Shown here: positions 1 through 8,660 of the stretch, one piece after another | Layout: every line of letters begins with the position of its first letter | How positions within the stretch are numbered: the stretch's first letter is position 1 | Notes under the pieces: generated by a model | Database searches by the model: none | Told to the model about the DNA's origin: nothing | What the model saw: only the letters and a program-made list of their open reading frames with translations | Assembly (NCBI RefSeq): GCF_024753135.1 | Contig: NZ_JANUGP010000050.1 | Coordinates: forward strand, 1-32,771 | Source: Streptomyces pyxinicus | Lineage (GTDB): Bacteria > Actinomycetota > Actinomycetes > Streptomycetales > Streptomycetaceae | Direction: 5' to 3' | Length of the DNA stretch: 32,771 bases | Made by a program: the position numbers and the translations under genes

Positions 1-8
1 AGCGGCCG

Positions 9-956
9 GTGCGGCCCGCCACCCCCCGGTTCCGGCTGGAGTCCGCCGTGCCCGTGACGGAGACCGGCGACATCGACGTACCCGTACCGGCCCCGGCCCC
101 GGACGTCGCCGAGGTGCCGTCGGCACGGCCGGACGCGGTGCCGGACGTACGGGTGCAGCCCGTGCCGCGGGCCTCGGCCTGTGCGCTGCCGCCCGAGCGG
201 GGCATCGCACAGGAGCGGGACTGGGTACGCCGGACCCTGCACGAGCGGTACCACGCTCAGGCCGGTTTCGTCTCGCGGGTGATGTCGGAGTCGCCAGGGC
301 TGCGCGGCCGGTCCCGGACGGAGGCGGCGGACGCGCTCACCGAACTGGTCGCCGTCCGCCTGTACCTGTCCGGCGACAGCCGCCGGGCCGACGCGGCCGT
401 GCGCGAGGCCACGGCCGGACCCCACGTGCCGCTGGCGCGCTGCGTGACGGCCGGGCTGCGCCGGCTGCCCTCCTACCGCGGGCCCGCCCTGCTGCGCACC
501 CGGCTCGGCGAGGCGGAACGCGCCTGGTACCGGGAGGGCAGAGCGGTCACCGAGTGGGCCTTCTGCCACGCCCGTACGTCCCTGCACCCGGGCCCGCGCG
601 GCAGCGCCGCCGCCGACGCCACCGACATCCTGATCTGGTCGATGACCGCCCGCCGCACCACGTCGCTCGACCCGGCCGTCCGCGACCGGGTGCTGTTCCT
701 GCCCGGCACCGTCTTCAAGGTGCTGCGCGCCGAGGGTTCCACGGTGCTGATGCGCGAGCTGTCGCCGTCCGAGAGCACCGGGGACGGCCGGGCCGACCCG
801 CAACGGGCGAAGCTCGACGAGATCGCCGTCAAGGGGCTGGAGAAGATCCTGGACGCGCTGGAGAAGGCCGGCACCGACGCCGCCGCCGAGAGCGCCGACC
901 CGCCCGGACTGATCGTCACCCCGCAGGCGGTCCGCACAGAAGGAGCCAAGCCGTGA
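9..956 (+). CDS. ADP-ribosyltransferase-fold-like protein of a type VII secretion cluster (probably 5' partial)
   Basis: The first in-frame start visible is a GTG 9 bases from the window edge, and the frame is open to the edge, so the true start may lie upstream. The first ~60 residues are Pro/Ala/Val-rich. From about residue 150 the pattern resembles an ADP-ribosyltransferase fold: an Arg in a Y-R-G context (R157), an aromatic plus T-T-S-L-D segment (217-221), then a V-L-F-L-P-G-T-x-F-K-V-L strand (228-239). In active arginine-specific enzymes an E-x-E motif sits just before that strand; here the place is taken by R225-D226-R227, so catalysis is doubtful. The stop overlaps the next gene's GTG (GTGA), indicating translational coupling with the AAA+ ATPase gene. 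The fold call comes from motif recall only. The alternative is an unassigned ESX-accessory protein. Confidence 0.5.
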   Translation: MRPATPRFRLESAVPVTETGDIDVPVPAPAPDVAEVPSARPDAVPDVRVQPVPRASACALPPERGIAQERDWVRRTLHERYHAQAGFVSRVMSESPGLRGRSRTEAADALTELVAVRLYLSGDSRRADAAVREATAGPHVPLARCVTAGLRRLPSYRGPALLRTRLGEAERAWYREGRAVTEWAFCHARTSLHPGPRGSAAADATDILIWSMTARRTTSLDPAVRDRVLFLPGTVFKVLRAEGSTVLMRELSPSESTGDGRADPQRAKLDEIAVKGLEKILDALEKAGTDAAAESADPPGLIVTPQAVRTEGAKP

Positions 957-3900
957 GCAGGCAGGTCCTGTTGGTCTCAGCCGACCGCCCGGGCGCCCAC
1001 CGGACGATCGCCGGCGCGCTGGCGGAGGCCGCGGAGGGGGCGCTGATCACGATCGCCGCCGGCCGTTACGAGGAGGCGCTGGAGATCGTCAGGCCGGTGA
1101 CCCTGGCCGCCGAGGGCGGCGCCGGTTCCGTACGGGTGCACGCGTCCTCCGGGAGCACGGTCGTGGTGGACGCGGAGGCGGTGCAGTTGTCCGGCCTCGA
1201 CCTGTCGGGCGCGGACCGGGACGCCCCGGTCCTCGACCTGCGGCGCGGTCAGTCGGCGCTGGACGGCTGCCGGATCGAGGGCGCGGCCTGGACCGCCGTA
1301 CTGGCCTGGAACGAGGGCACCGTCGCCGCCCGTGGCTGCCGGGTGGCCAACCCGCACGGCGCGGGCGTCGTCGTCACCTCGCGCGGCGGCAACGTGCTCG
1401 CGGACACCGAGGTCGTGGAGGCCGGGTCCTCGGCGGTCGTGGTCGCCGAGCACGGCCGGCTCGACGTGCGCGACTGCCGCCTGGACCGCCCCCGGGGCAA
1501 CGGCGTCTGCGTCAACGGCAACGCCTCGGCGACCGTCGAGACCACCACGGTCACCGGCAGTGGCAAGCCGGCCGTCGCCGTGGAGCAGGAGGCGCGCGCC
1601 GCCCTGCTGCGGGTCACGGTGACGGGCAGCGCCACCCTGGACGCCTATCTCGCCGGCCGGGGCGAGACCACGCTCACCGAGTGCGCCTTCTCCGGTTCGG
1701 CCGGCCAGTCCGTGCACATCGCCGACGGCGCGGCGCCCCACCTGCGGGGCTGCACGGTCACCGGTGTGGCCCGCAGCGGCATCCAGGTCACGGGGGGCGC
1801 CCGGCCCCGGCTGGAGGACTGCGAGATCACCGGCACCCCGGTCGGGCTGCACGTCAGCGGCGCGGAGACCGCCGTCACGGCGACGGGGCTCGTCGTCCGG
1901 GACGCCGCCACTGCCGCGGTGCAGGCCGCCGACCGGGGCGCGGCCGAACTGGAGCGGCTCGTCGTCAGCGGCGCCGGGGGCGCCGGGGTGCGGGCGCAGG
2001 GCGGCGCCCGGCTGACCCTGCGGGACGCCGAGATCGGTGTGGGCGGCGGTGGCCAGGGGCTGGCGCTGGCCGGGTCGGCGAGCGTGTTCGTGGCCGGCTC
2101 CGTGCTGCGCGCGTGCGGGGCGGTCGTGGGCGAGGACGCGGAACTGACCGCCCACGACACCGAGTTCACCGGGGCGGCGGGCGACGCCGTGCAGGTGCTC
2201 GCGGGTGGTTCGTTCACCGCCGTGGGATGCCGGATGACCGGCGCGCGTGGGCACGGCGTGAACGCCCACGCCGACGCCCGTACCGAGCTGAGCAACTGTG
2301 TCGTCCAGGACAACGCCCGTGACAGCGCCGACAGCCGGGGCGGCGGCGAGCGGGAGATCGCGGGTACGGCGGGACCGGATGGGGACGCGGATGCCGCCCG
2401 CGTGGAGACCGGGCCCCTGGCCGAACTGGAGGCGCTGGTCGGCCTGGAGAGCGTCAAGCTGGAGGTCACCGGGCTGATCAACCTCAACAAGATGACCCGG
2501 CGGCGCACCGAGATGGGCCTGCCCATGCCGCCGATGAGCCGCCATCTGGTGTTCGCCGGTCCGCCGGGCACCGGCAAGACGACGGTGGCCCGCCTGTACG
2601 GGGCGGTCCTGGCCGAGCTGGGGATCCTCAGCGAGGGCCATATCGTCGAGGTGGCCCGTGCCGACCTGGTCGCCCAGATCATCGGCGGGACGGCCATCAA
2701 GACCACGGAGGTCTTCACCCGGGCGCTGGGCGGGGTGCTCTTCATCGACGAGGCGTACACGCTGACCAACCAGTCGCGGGGCACCGGTCCCGACTTCGGT
2801 CAGGAGGCCGTGGAGACCCTGATGAAGCTGATGGAGGACCACCGCGACGAGATCGTCGTCATCGCGGCGGGCTACTCCGAGCACATGGACCGGTTCCTCG
2901 CCTCCAACCCCGGCATGGCGTCCCGTTTCGCCCGCACGGTGGAGTTCCCGAACTACGCTCCCGAGGAATTGGTCACCATCGTCCGCGGGCTGTGCGCCAA
3001 GCACTACTACGAGCTGTCCGACGACGCCTTGGAGGCCCTGTCCCGCTACTTCGTGGAGGTTCCCAAGGGTCCCACCTTCGGCAACGGCCGGGTGGCCCGG
3101 CAGGTCTTCGAGACGATGATCAGCGCTCAGGCCTCCCGGCTGGCCACGCGGCCGCCCGGGCACGACAGGGAACTGAGCCTGCTGACGGCCGCGGATGTCA
3201 CACCGGCACCGCAATCGCCGGCGCCGGCGCCGACCGCAGCACCCGTGACCACCACGGCGGCCGCCGCGGAACCAACGCCCTCCACCACAGAACCGAGGTC
3301 GCCCGCCCCGGCCCCCTCCGCCGCCCGTCATCTGGCCGCCCTCAGCGGCCTCGGCCCGGTGACGGAAGCCTTGGCGGCGCGCCTGGCCACGCTCGTCGAG
3401 CTGGGGCACGGCACCGCGGGGCTCGCGGACGTCGTCCTGGAGGGGGCGCCCGGCAGCGGTCGCCGGGCCGTGGCCGCCGCGTACGGCAGGGCCCTGGCGG
3501 AACTGGGCATCGTCCCGTCCGGCGCGCTCACGCACGTACCCCTCTCCGAGGTCCCGGCGCGCTGGGCCGCGCAGCCGCGCTCGTACCTCGCTGACGTGTT
3601 CCGCCGTGCGGCGGGCGGGCTGCTGGTGGTGGAGGCCGACCTCGCCTTCGAGTCCCGTCCGGACACCGAACGGGACGCCGTGCTCGCGGCGTTGGCAGCG
3701 CGGGCCGCCGCGCGTGATCCGTACGGCGCCGTACTCGTGCTGTCGGGCAGCGCTCCGCGCCTGATGCAACTGCTGCGCTCCCACACCGAGCTGGCCGGGG
3801 CCTTCGCCGACTACCTGCGGCTGCCCGCGTGGACCGGCGCGGGCCTCGCGGAGCTGACCCGGCGGCGGCTCACGGTACTCGGCCACGACGTGCCGGACGC

Positions 3901-4057
3901 CGTCCTCGCGGCACTCGCGGCGCAGGACCCGGCCCACGGTGCCTATGGCGCGCACCGCTTGGCGGACCGGATCGCGGCCCGCGCGGGCGGCCCGGTCCTC
4001 GCCGTCGAGGACCTGACCGGCGAACTCCCGCTGCCGGAAGCGCTGGTGTCGTCCTGA
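953..4057 (+). CDS. Right-handed beta-helix protein fused to EccA/CbxX-like AAA+ ATPase
   Basis: GTG start chosen because AGAAGGAG (938-945) lies 7 nt upstream and the start overlaps the previous stop; 1034 residues. Residues ~1-460 are short repeats rich in G/A/V/T of the parallel beta-helix type (repeated C-x-V/I-x-G-x-x-x-x-G-V patterns). Residues ~490-740 are an AAA+ module of the CbxX/CfqX/EccA class: Walker A GPPGTGKT at 536-543, Walker B V-L-F-I-D-E-A with D599/E600, and a probable Arg finger in S-R-F-A-R. After a Pro/Ala/Thr linker (~745-790), a second AAA-like module (~800-1030) has G-A-P-G-S-G-R-R at 831-838, where the Walker lysine is Arg, so it is probably a non-hydrolysing partner. 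Known EccA proteins pair a TPR domain with one AAA module and act as cytosolic chaperone-like factors for ESX substrates; the beta-helix in place of TPR is notable. Inferred role: handling of the downstream WXG proteins and giant toxin. Confidence 0.85.
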   Translation: MSRQVLLVSADRPGAHRTIAGALAEAAEGALITIAAGRYEEALEIVRPVTLAAEGGAGSVRVHASSGSTVVVDAEAVQLSGLDLSGADRDAPVLDLRRGQSALDGCRIEGAAWTAVLAWNEGTVAARGCRVANPHGAGVVVTSRGGNVLADTEVVEAGSSAVVVAEHGRLDVRDCRLDRPRGNGVCVNGNASATVETTTVTGSGKPAVAVEQEARAALLRVTVTGSATLDAYLAGRGETTLTECAFSGSAGQSVHIADGAAPHLRGCTVTGVARSGIQVTGGARPRLEDCEITGTPVGLHVSGAETAVTATGLVVRDAATAAVQAADRGAAELERLVVSGAGGAGVRAQGGARLTLRDAEIGVGGGGQGLALAGSASVFVAGSVLRACGAVVGEDAELTAHDTEFTGAAGDAVQVLAGGSFTAVGCRMTGARGHGVNAHADARTELSNCVVQDNARDSADSRGGGEREIAGTAGPDGDADAARVETGPLAELEALVGLESVKLEVTGLINLNKMTRRRTEMGLPMPPMSRHLVFAGPPGTGKTTVARLYGAVLAELGILSEGHIVEVARADLVAQIIGGTAIKTTEVFTRALGGVLFIDEAYTLTNQSRGTGPDFGQEAVETLMKLMEDHRDEIVVIAAGYSEHMDRFLASNPGMASRFARTVEFPNYAPEELVTIVRGLCAKHYYELSDDALEALSRYFVEVPKGPTFGNGRVARQVFETMISAQASRLATRPPGHDRELSLLTAADVTPAPQSPAPAPTAAPVTTTAAAAEPTPSTTEPRSPAPAPSAARHLAALSGLGPVTEALAARLATLVELGHGTAGLADVVLEGAPGSGRRAVAAAYGRALAELGIVPSGALTHVPLSEVPARWAAQPRSYLADVFRRAAGGLLVVEADLAFESRPDTERDAVLAALAARAAARDPYGAVLVLSGSAPRLMQLLRSHTELAGAFADYLRLPAWTGAGLAELTRRRLTVLGHDVPDAVLAALAAQDPAHGAYGAHRLADRIAARAGGPVLAVEDLTGELPLPEALVSS

Positions 4058-4177
4058 GGGGCGAACGGGCAAGGATTCACGGCCGGTCGGGCAGTGAGTC
4101 CGGCATCCGGTGCGGGACGGTCCTGACACCGGGCCACCATCAGCTACGACGAACACTCCCGCACGAAAGGAACGCCC

Positions 4178-4513
4178 ATGGCCGGCAACACGAACACCTC
4201 GGTGGACACCTCGGGCATGCGGATCGCCCAGGGCAGCTTCCGTACCGCCCTGGACGAGGTCAACACCACCTACACCCAGATGCAGGGGCAGATCGACGCA
4301 CTGCGGTCCGGCTGGACCGGTGACGCCGCCAGCACCTTCCAGAGCGCCATGGACACCTGGCTGACGGACTTCGGCACCGTCAAGCAGCAGTTGGACCTGA
4401 TGCTGCAGAAGCTGGAGGCCAACACCGGCAGTTACGACACCACGCACCAGAGCACCACGGACACGGCCAACCAGCTCCACAAGAGCATGTCGACCCCGCT
4501 GCCCGGCTTCTAG
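4178..4513 (+). CDS. WXG100 family protein (EsxA-like)
   Basis: 111 residues, predicted mostly helical, with the family turn W46-T-G47 midway between two amphipathic helices. Length fits the WXG100 family (about 100 residues). ATG start has AAAGGA at 4166-4171. It is the first of two tandem WXG100 genes, 36 nt apart, an arrangement that usually means an obligate heterodimer exported by an ESX system. I see no clear Y-x-x-x-D/E export signal in its C-terminus, whereas the partner has one, which agrees with the usual rule that one subunit carries the signal for the dimer. The 120-bp gap upstream is the largest between the ATPase gene and the toxin gene, so a promoter for the esx pair could lie there. 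Confidence 0.88.
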   Translation: MAGNTNTSVDTSGMRIAQGSFRTALDEVNTTYTQMQGQIDALRSGWTGDAASTFQSAMDTWLTDFGTVKQQLDLMLQKLEANTGSYDTTHQSTTDTANQLHKSMSTPLPGF

Positions 4514-4549
4514 ACCCCCCACCCCCCACAGATACGAGGAGCGACTCCC

Positions 4550-4840
4550 ATGCCTACGTACAGCGTCAACATGAACCAGATCGAGTACGTGGTCGGTGAG
4601 ATGACCGCCATCAGCGGGAAGATCCAGGCGGCGCTGACCGACCTGGACGACAGCGCCAAGGTGCACCTGAGCGAGTGGACCAGCGACGCCCGCGCCACCT
4701 ACGACGTCGCCAAGGCCAAGTGGGACGCCGCCGCCGGCGACATGGTGACCCAGGCCCAGAACGCCACCAACTCCCTCGGCCACATCAACGAGTCGTACTA
4801 CGCGGGCGAACGGCATGGCGTGAGCCTCTGGGAGCAGTGA
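4550..4840 (+). CDS. WXG100 family protein (EsxB-like) with YxxxE export motif
   Basis: 96 residues, helical, with the turn motif as W43-T-S, so Gly of W-x-G is replaced by Ser. A C-terminal Y83-Y-A-G-E87 fits the Y-x-x-x-D/E secretion signal known from ESX substrates. A GAGGAG ribosome binding site lies at 4535-4540. It ends 1 nt before the next ATG, so it is in one operon with what follows. Predicted to pair with the product of 4178-4513 and to carry the targeting signal for the pair. The homology call is firm from size, helix pattern and tandem arrangement; the partner assignment is inference. Confidence 0.87.
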   Translation: MPTYSVNMNQIEYVVGEMTAISGKIQAALTDLDDSAKVHLSEWTSDARATYDVAKAKWDAAAGDMVTQAQNATNSLGHINESYYAGERHGVSLWEQ

Positions 4841-4841
4841 C

Positions 4842-5489
4842 ATGGCCAGGCAGGACGCCGACAGCGCCGACGACGAGTCGGACGAGAGCCGCGACAGCGG
4901 CAGTCACGAGACCACCGGCAGCACCACCGGTTCCGGCGACGACCACCACTACCACGGTGGTACCGACGTCTCACGGGATCCGAGCATCCTCACCGACGCG
5001 CACCCCTTCGTACCTCCCCCGGTGCCCGGCGGCGACGGACACAACGGAACCTCGGTCAGCACGCCGTCGATGGACCTGTTCGCCTCCAATATCGGCCTGA
5101 TGATCCAGCCGGTGCGCGACGCCGCCACCGGGCTGGACGACGTCTCCGTGGCGCCGGGCGCGTTCTACCACGCCAACGTCATGCGGAAGACGGTCAACGG
5201 GCCGAACGCCGACGGCGGTCTGAAGAAGAGCTACGACGACGCCCTCTCGGCCCTGGTGCGGGGCCTGACGGACCTGCGGGACGGTGTGCAGGCGCTGAGC
5301 CGGAAGTACAGCACGACCGAGGACGCCAACAACATGACGGCCCAGGACCTCGCGGACGCCTTCACGACCACCACCGCCGACTTCAACACGATGATGACGT
5401 CCAACGGCGGCAGCGGCATGACCACCGGCACCGGAAACACGAACACGAACACGAGTACGGGCCCCGACAACCACACCACGACCGCCTGA
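4842..5489 (+). CDS. ESX-cluster accessory protein, Asp/Thr-rich ends, function unknown
   Basis: 215 residues. ATG starts 1 nt after the preceding stop, with GGGAG at 4829-4833. Residues 1-70 are acidic and rich in S/D/T/G with a His cluster and are probably disordered. Residues ~75-185 look alpha-helical, with heptad-like L/V/A spacing resembling a WXG hairpin but with no Trp at the turn. The tail is T/N/G-rich. No signal peptide or membrane segment is visible. Its place between the WXG100 pair and a larger WXG-type protein suggests a secreted partner or chaperone of the same system. I do not recognise a named family. Confidence 0.65.
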   Translation: MARQDADSADDESDESRDSGSHETTGSTTGSGDDHHYHGGTDVSRDPSILTDAHPFVPPPVPGGDGHNGTSVSTPSMDLFASNIGLMIQPVRDAATGLDDVSVAPGAFYHANVMRKTVNGPNADGGLKKSYDDALSALVRGLTDLRDGVQALSRKYSTTEDANNMTAQDLADAFTTTTADFNTMMTSNGGSGMTTGTGNTNTNTSTGPDNHTTTA

Positions 5490-5535
5490 CGCGGTCTTCC
5501 CGGGGTACGGATCGGTGGCACACGGAAGGGCGTAA

Positions 5536-7800
5536 GTGCCGGACTACAACAGCGGCGGCTTCCACCAGGGCGATGACGGGACGATCTTCGGCAATCCCGA
5601 CGGCTCGTCCGAGGGCAGCGTCACGGACTACGAGAACTGGGACTGGAAGCAGATCAAGGCGGCCGTCTACGGCATGTCGTCCGGGGTCGCGACCGATGCC
5701 AACATCACCCACGCCCGCTCCATCGCCGACCCGCAGTCGCTCCTGGACGCGGCCGGTGCCTTCTACCACGTCCAGCGGGTCCTGGAGGGTGTCACCAAGA
5801 GCCTGGTCGACCAGGCCAAAGCGCTCGCGGGTGAGAACGGCCCCTGGGGCGGCAGCGCGGCGGACGCCTTCCTCGACATGATGACCAACTTCTCCCGCCA
5901 GGTGAAGGCCAACGCCGAGGTGCTGTCCGGGGGTTCGACCGGCGACCACTCCATCCCCCACCAGCTCGCCAACAACGCGGTCGCCTTCCAGAGCGCGCAG
6001 AACAAGCTCGCGGAGATCGACACCTGGTACGCGGACCAGGCCGTCGCCATGGGGCTCACCCCGATGTCCAACGGGCTGATCCCGATCAGCCAGAAGCCCG
6101 AACTCGTCGCGATGATGACCGCGGACATGCGCGCCGTGCTCAAGAGCCTGGCGCACTCCTACCAGGTCACGTCCGACGCGATCGTGAACCCCACCCCGGT
6201 GACCTCGCCGACGGACAACCCGAACGGTCCGGGGAACGACGAGGGTCTGACGGGCCCCGATCTCAGCGACCTCGACGGCGGGATCGGCAACGGTCCCGGC
6301 GACACCGGAAGCCTGTCGGACCTGTCCGGCTTCCCGGACACCGGGCTCGACACCGGCCTGGACAAGGGGATCGGGACGGGCGACGGCATCGGGGACGTCG
6401 GGGACCTCGCCGCCCTGGACACGTCCGGCGGCGTATCCCCTTATCCTGGCGACCTGTCCGGGCTGGACGACTCCGGACTCGGCACATCCGGGCTCGGCAC
6501 CTCCGGACTCGACACGCCCGGACTCGACACGCCCGGACTCGACACGTCCGGACTCGAAGGCAAGGGGCTGGACGACCTCGGTCTCGACGGTCTCGACCCG
6601 GCGGCCCTCGACCCGGCGGCTCTCGACAGCACGCTGAACCCGGTCTCCTTCCCGGGCCTAGGGAGCCTGGCCGGTCTCGGCGGCAGCGGTGGTCTGGGGA
6701 CGGGCGAGCCGAGCGGCCTCGACGGACTGTCCACGGCCGATCCGGCCGCCTTCGGCGACACCGGGCTCAATGACGGTATCGGCGACGGCCTGACCGGCGG
6801 GCTGGACGAGGGCCTCACCGACGGCCTGTCCACCGGTTCGGCCACGCCCGCGCAGGTGGCGACGTCCTCCGGGATGCCGTACATGCCCGGCATGGGCGGT
6901 ACCGGGTCCGGCGGCGCCGGTCTGTCGGCCGAGCCGACGGACGCCTCGGGGCTGCTCGACGCGAGCGCGGACCCGTGGGAGGGCGAGGAGGTCCCCGGCG
7001 GCGACGAGGTCGGCTCGGCGGAGGGCGCGGCGGCCGGCGGCGAGGGCCTGGGCACGGCCGGGATGCCGTACCTGCCGGGCATGGGCGGTGCGGGCGCGGC
7101 GGGCGCGGGCCGGGACGGCGCGAACGAACGTTCCGACGCCTCCGGGCTGCTCGACCCGAGCGCCGAGCCCTGGCATGTGGACGAGGAGGCCGGTGACGAC
7201 GAGGCCGGCTCGCCCACGGGAGCCCTGCCCGGGGTGCCGTACCTGCCGGGCTTCGGCACACCCGGGCCGACGGCCCGCAGCGGCACGAGACGCGCGGCCG
7301 ACGAGGAGAGTACGGCGCCCGCGAGCACGGATGCCGCGCCCGCCTCGGTGTCGGTCTGGTCCGAGGGACTGCCGATGCCGCTGCCTCCGGACGACGCCGA
7401 AGCCGTGGTCCGGCAGCCGGTGGCCGACGACGGCGAGGAGGACTTCTCCGCTTGGGAGACCGGAGCCGGCGCGCTCGTCCCCCTGCTGTGGGCCCTGCCC
7501 GGTGAACGTGAGCGGGCCGAGGACGCCGGTACGGACGAGCGTGGCGTGTCGGCCGAGCCGCGTACCACCTGGCAGCCGGACCGCACCGGTACGGCGGGGC
7601 CGGCCGGGACGACAGGCGCCGGTGTCCCGGGGATGGCCTTCTGCGGCGACGGCGGCCCCGAACCCGAGGCCCCCGAGGATGCCGGGGAACCTGAGCAGCC
7701 CGAGGAGGAGCCGGCCGCCCGGGGTGCCGCGGACCTGCTGGTCCAGGACGGGAGCACCTGGGGCGCCGTACCCGGCGACTCCGCCACCACCACCTTCTGA
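5536..7800 (+). CDS. Large WXG/PPE-type secreted protein with Gly/Asp-rich repeats
   Basis: GTG start with GGAAGG at 5524-5529; 754 residues. The first ~215 residues are helical with a W104-G-G turn, recalling EspB/PPE-type ESX substrates rather than the 100-residue WXG proteins. The rest is low complexity. Residues ~314-338 are five pentapeptides of the type G-L-D-T-P/S, and a G-M-P-Y-M/L-P-G-M-G-G motif recurs at residues ~446, 509 and 566 (third copy diverged). An A-S-G-L-L-D-x-S-A-x-P-W motif follows the first two copies. The C-terminal third is acidic and Pro-rich with scattered Trp. No catalytic motif seen. Likely an exported structural or carrier protein of the cluster. Its stop is 16 nt from the next ATG, so it is co-transcribed with the YbaB-like gene. 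Confidence 0.75.
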   Translation: MPDYNSGGFHQGDDGTIFGNPDGSSEGSVTDYENWDWKQIKAAVYGMSSGVATDANITHARSIADPQSLLDAAGAFYHVQRVLEGVTKSLVDQAKALAGENGPWGGSAADAFLDMMTNFSRQVKANAEVLSGGSTGDHSIPHQLANNAVAFQSAQNKLAEIDTWYADQAVAMGLTPMSNGLIPISQKPELVAMMTADMRAVLKSLAHSYQVTSDAIVNPTPVTSPTDNPNGPGNDEGLTGPDLSDLDGGIGNGPGDTGSLSDLSGFPDTGLDTGLDKGIGTGDGIGDVGDLAALDTSGGVSPYPGDLSGLDDSGLGTSGLGTSGLDTPGLDTPGLDTSGLEGKGLDDLGLDGLDPAALDPAALDSTLNPVSFPGLGSLAGLGGSGGLGTGEPSGLDGLSTADPAAFGDTGLNDGIGDGLTGGLDEGLTDGLSTGSATPAQVATSSGMPYMPGMGGTGSGGAGLSAEPTDASGLLDASADPWEGEEVPGGDEVGSAEGAAAGGEGLGTAGMPYLPGMGGAGAAGAGRDGANERSDASGLLDPSAEPWHVDEEAGDDEAGSPTGALPGVPYLPGFGTPGPTARSGTRRAADEESTAPASTDAAPASVSVWSEGLPMPLPPDDAEAVVRQPVADDGEEDFSAWETGAGALVPLLWALPGERERAEDAGTDERGVSAEPRTTWQPDRTGTAGPAGTTGAGVPGMAFCGDGGPEPEAPEDAGEPEQPEEEPAARGAADLLVQDGSTWGAVPGDSATTTF
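6475..6549 (+). repeat. Five tandem 15-bp units inside the 754-residue protein gene
   Basis: Units begin at 6475, 6490, 6505, 6520 and 6535, each GGACTCGACACGCCC or a close variant, in frame as Gly-Leu-Asp/Gly-Thr-Pro/Ser. Units 3 and 4 are identical, so slippage can change copy number without breaking the frame. A related degenerate stretch continues to about 6640. Confidence 0.85.
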
Positions 7801-7816
7801 GAGGAGTCGGATTCCC

Positions 7817-8248
7817 ATGCCCAGCCCGTACGACCAGCAGATCGAGGACCTGCTGGACCAGTACCGCCGTCAGCGCGACGAGGCCGCCGAGACCCGGCGC
7901 CGGATCAACGAGACGACGTCGACCGTGACGGCCGCGCGGCAGACGGTGCGGATCACCGTCGGCGCCCAGGGTGACGTCACGGCGATCGAGTTCCCCACCG
8001 GCGCCTACCGCCGCATGGCGCCGAAGGAGTTGGCCGACGTGCTGCTCACCACACTTCGGCAGGCCAGGTCCGAGGCCCTGGAGGGCGTCGCCGCGGTGCT
8101 GGCCGACCGGCTCCCGTCCGGCGTGACCGTACCCGACCTGCTGCGGGGCCAGGTCGATCCCGGCGCCGTACTGCCCGAGGACCCGGTCATGCCGGACTCC
8201 GTACGCGACTACGTCGATCACGGCTTCCAGGGAGACACCCATGAGTGA
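7817..8248 (+). CDS. YbaB/EbfC-family protein (EspL-like ESX accessory)
   Basis: 143 residues. ATG chosen over upstream in-frame starts because GAGGAG (7801-7806) directly follows the previous stop. An N-terminal helix with many Arg/Gln/Glu (residues ~5-40) leads into V-T-A-A-R-Q-T-V-R-I-T-V-G-A-Q-G-D-V and A-I-E-F-P, the beta-hairpin pattern of YbaB proteins, then a second long helix. Canonical YbaB is about 100-110 residues and binds nucleoids. In mycobacterial ESX-1 the YbaB-fold protein EspL stabilises substrates, and this context points to that role rather than DNA binding. The last 8 nt overlap the next gene, indicating coupling. The family call is fairly sure; the function is inference. 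Confidence 0.75.
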   Translation: MPSPYDQQIEDLLDQYRRQRDEAAETRRRINETTSTVTAARQTVRITVGAQGDVTAIEFPTGAYRRMAPKELADVLLTTLRQARSEALEGVAAVLADRLPSGVTVPDLLRGQVDPGAVLPEDPVMPDSVRDYVDHGFQGDTHE

Positions 8249-8612
8249 CGGCACTTTCTCCGTCGACACCGCCCGGCTCGACCAGGCCGCCCCGCAGATG
8301 CAGGAACTGGCCGCGCGGATCAGGTCCGTGGCCACGAAACTGGACGGCCGCCTGGAGGCCCTCGGCGCGTGCTGGGGCGACGACGAGAGCGGACGGCAGT
8401 TCCTGGAGCAGTACGCCGAGCCGAAGCGGCAGTTGAGCGCGGGCATCACCGGCGCGGGCACCGTGCTGGACAGCACCGTCGACGGCATCCGGACGATGGC
8501 CAAGGGGTTCCGGCAGACCGAGGAGCAGAACGTGGAGACCCTGCGCGCCCTCACTCCCGCCACCGACTCCGGGACGGCGCAGGGCTCGTCGCCGCACCGC
8601 ACCCGGCGCTGA
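8241..8612 (+). CDS. WXG100-like protein (W-G-D turn)
   Basis: 123 residues, ATG overlapping the YbaB-like gene by 8 nt. Two helices flank the turn A-C-W-G-D-D-E-S-G, the WXG100 hairpin with the third position Asp. The C-terminal ~20 residues are polar (S/T/P/R/H) and probably disordered. It is the gene immediately before the giant toxin gene (48 nt gap), the usual position for the small partner that pairs with an N-terminal WXG100_2 domain for export. The partner role is inferred from order and family knowledge. Confidence 0.8.
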   Translation: MSDGTFSVDTARLDQAAPQMQELAARIRSVATKLDGRLEALGACWGDDESGRQFLEQYAEPKRQLSAGITGAGTVLDSTVDGIRTMAKGFRQTEEQNVETLRALTPATDSGTAQGSSPHRTRR

Positions 8613-8660
8613 ACCCCGCCCGACGAAGAACCACGGCACGACAGAGGAACACGGCACCGG

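Noticed and set aside
554..952. Extension of the ATPase gene upstream to an ATG at 554
   Set aside because: The extra ~130 residues are Arg/Pro-rich shadow sequence overlapping the previous gene. The GTG at 953 has a good ribosome site.
977..4843. Long minus-strand open frame (1288 codons) opposite the ATPase gene
   Set aside because: Composition is that of a GC-rich shadow frame (His/Gly/Arg/Val-rich, no domain), and the plus strand has clear AAA+ motifs and ribosome sites.
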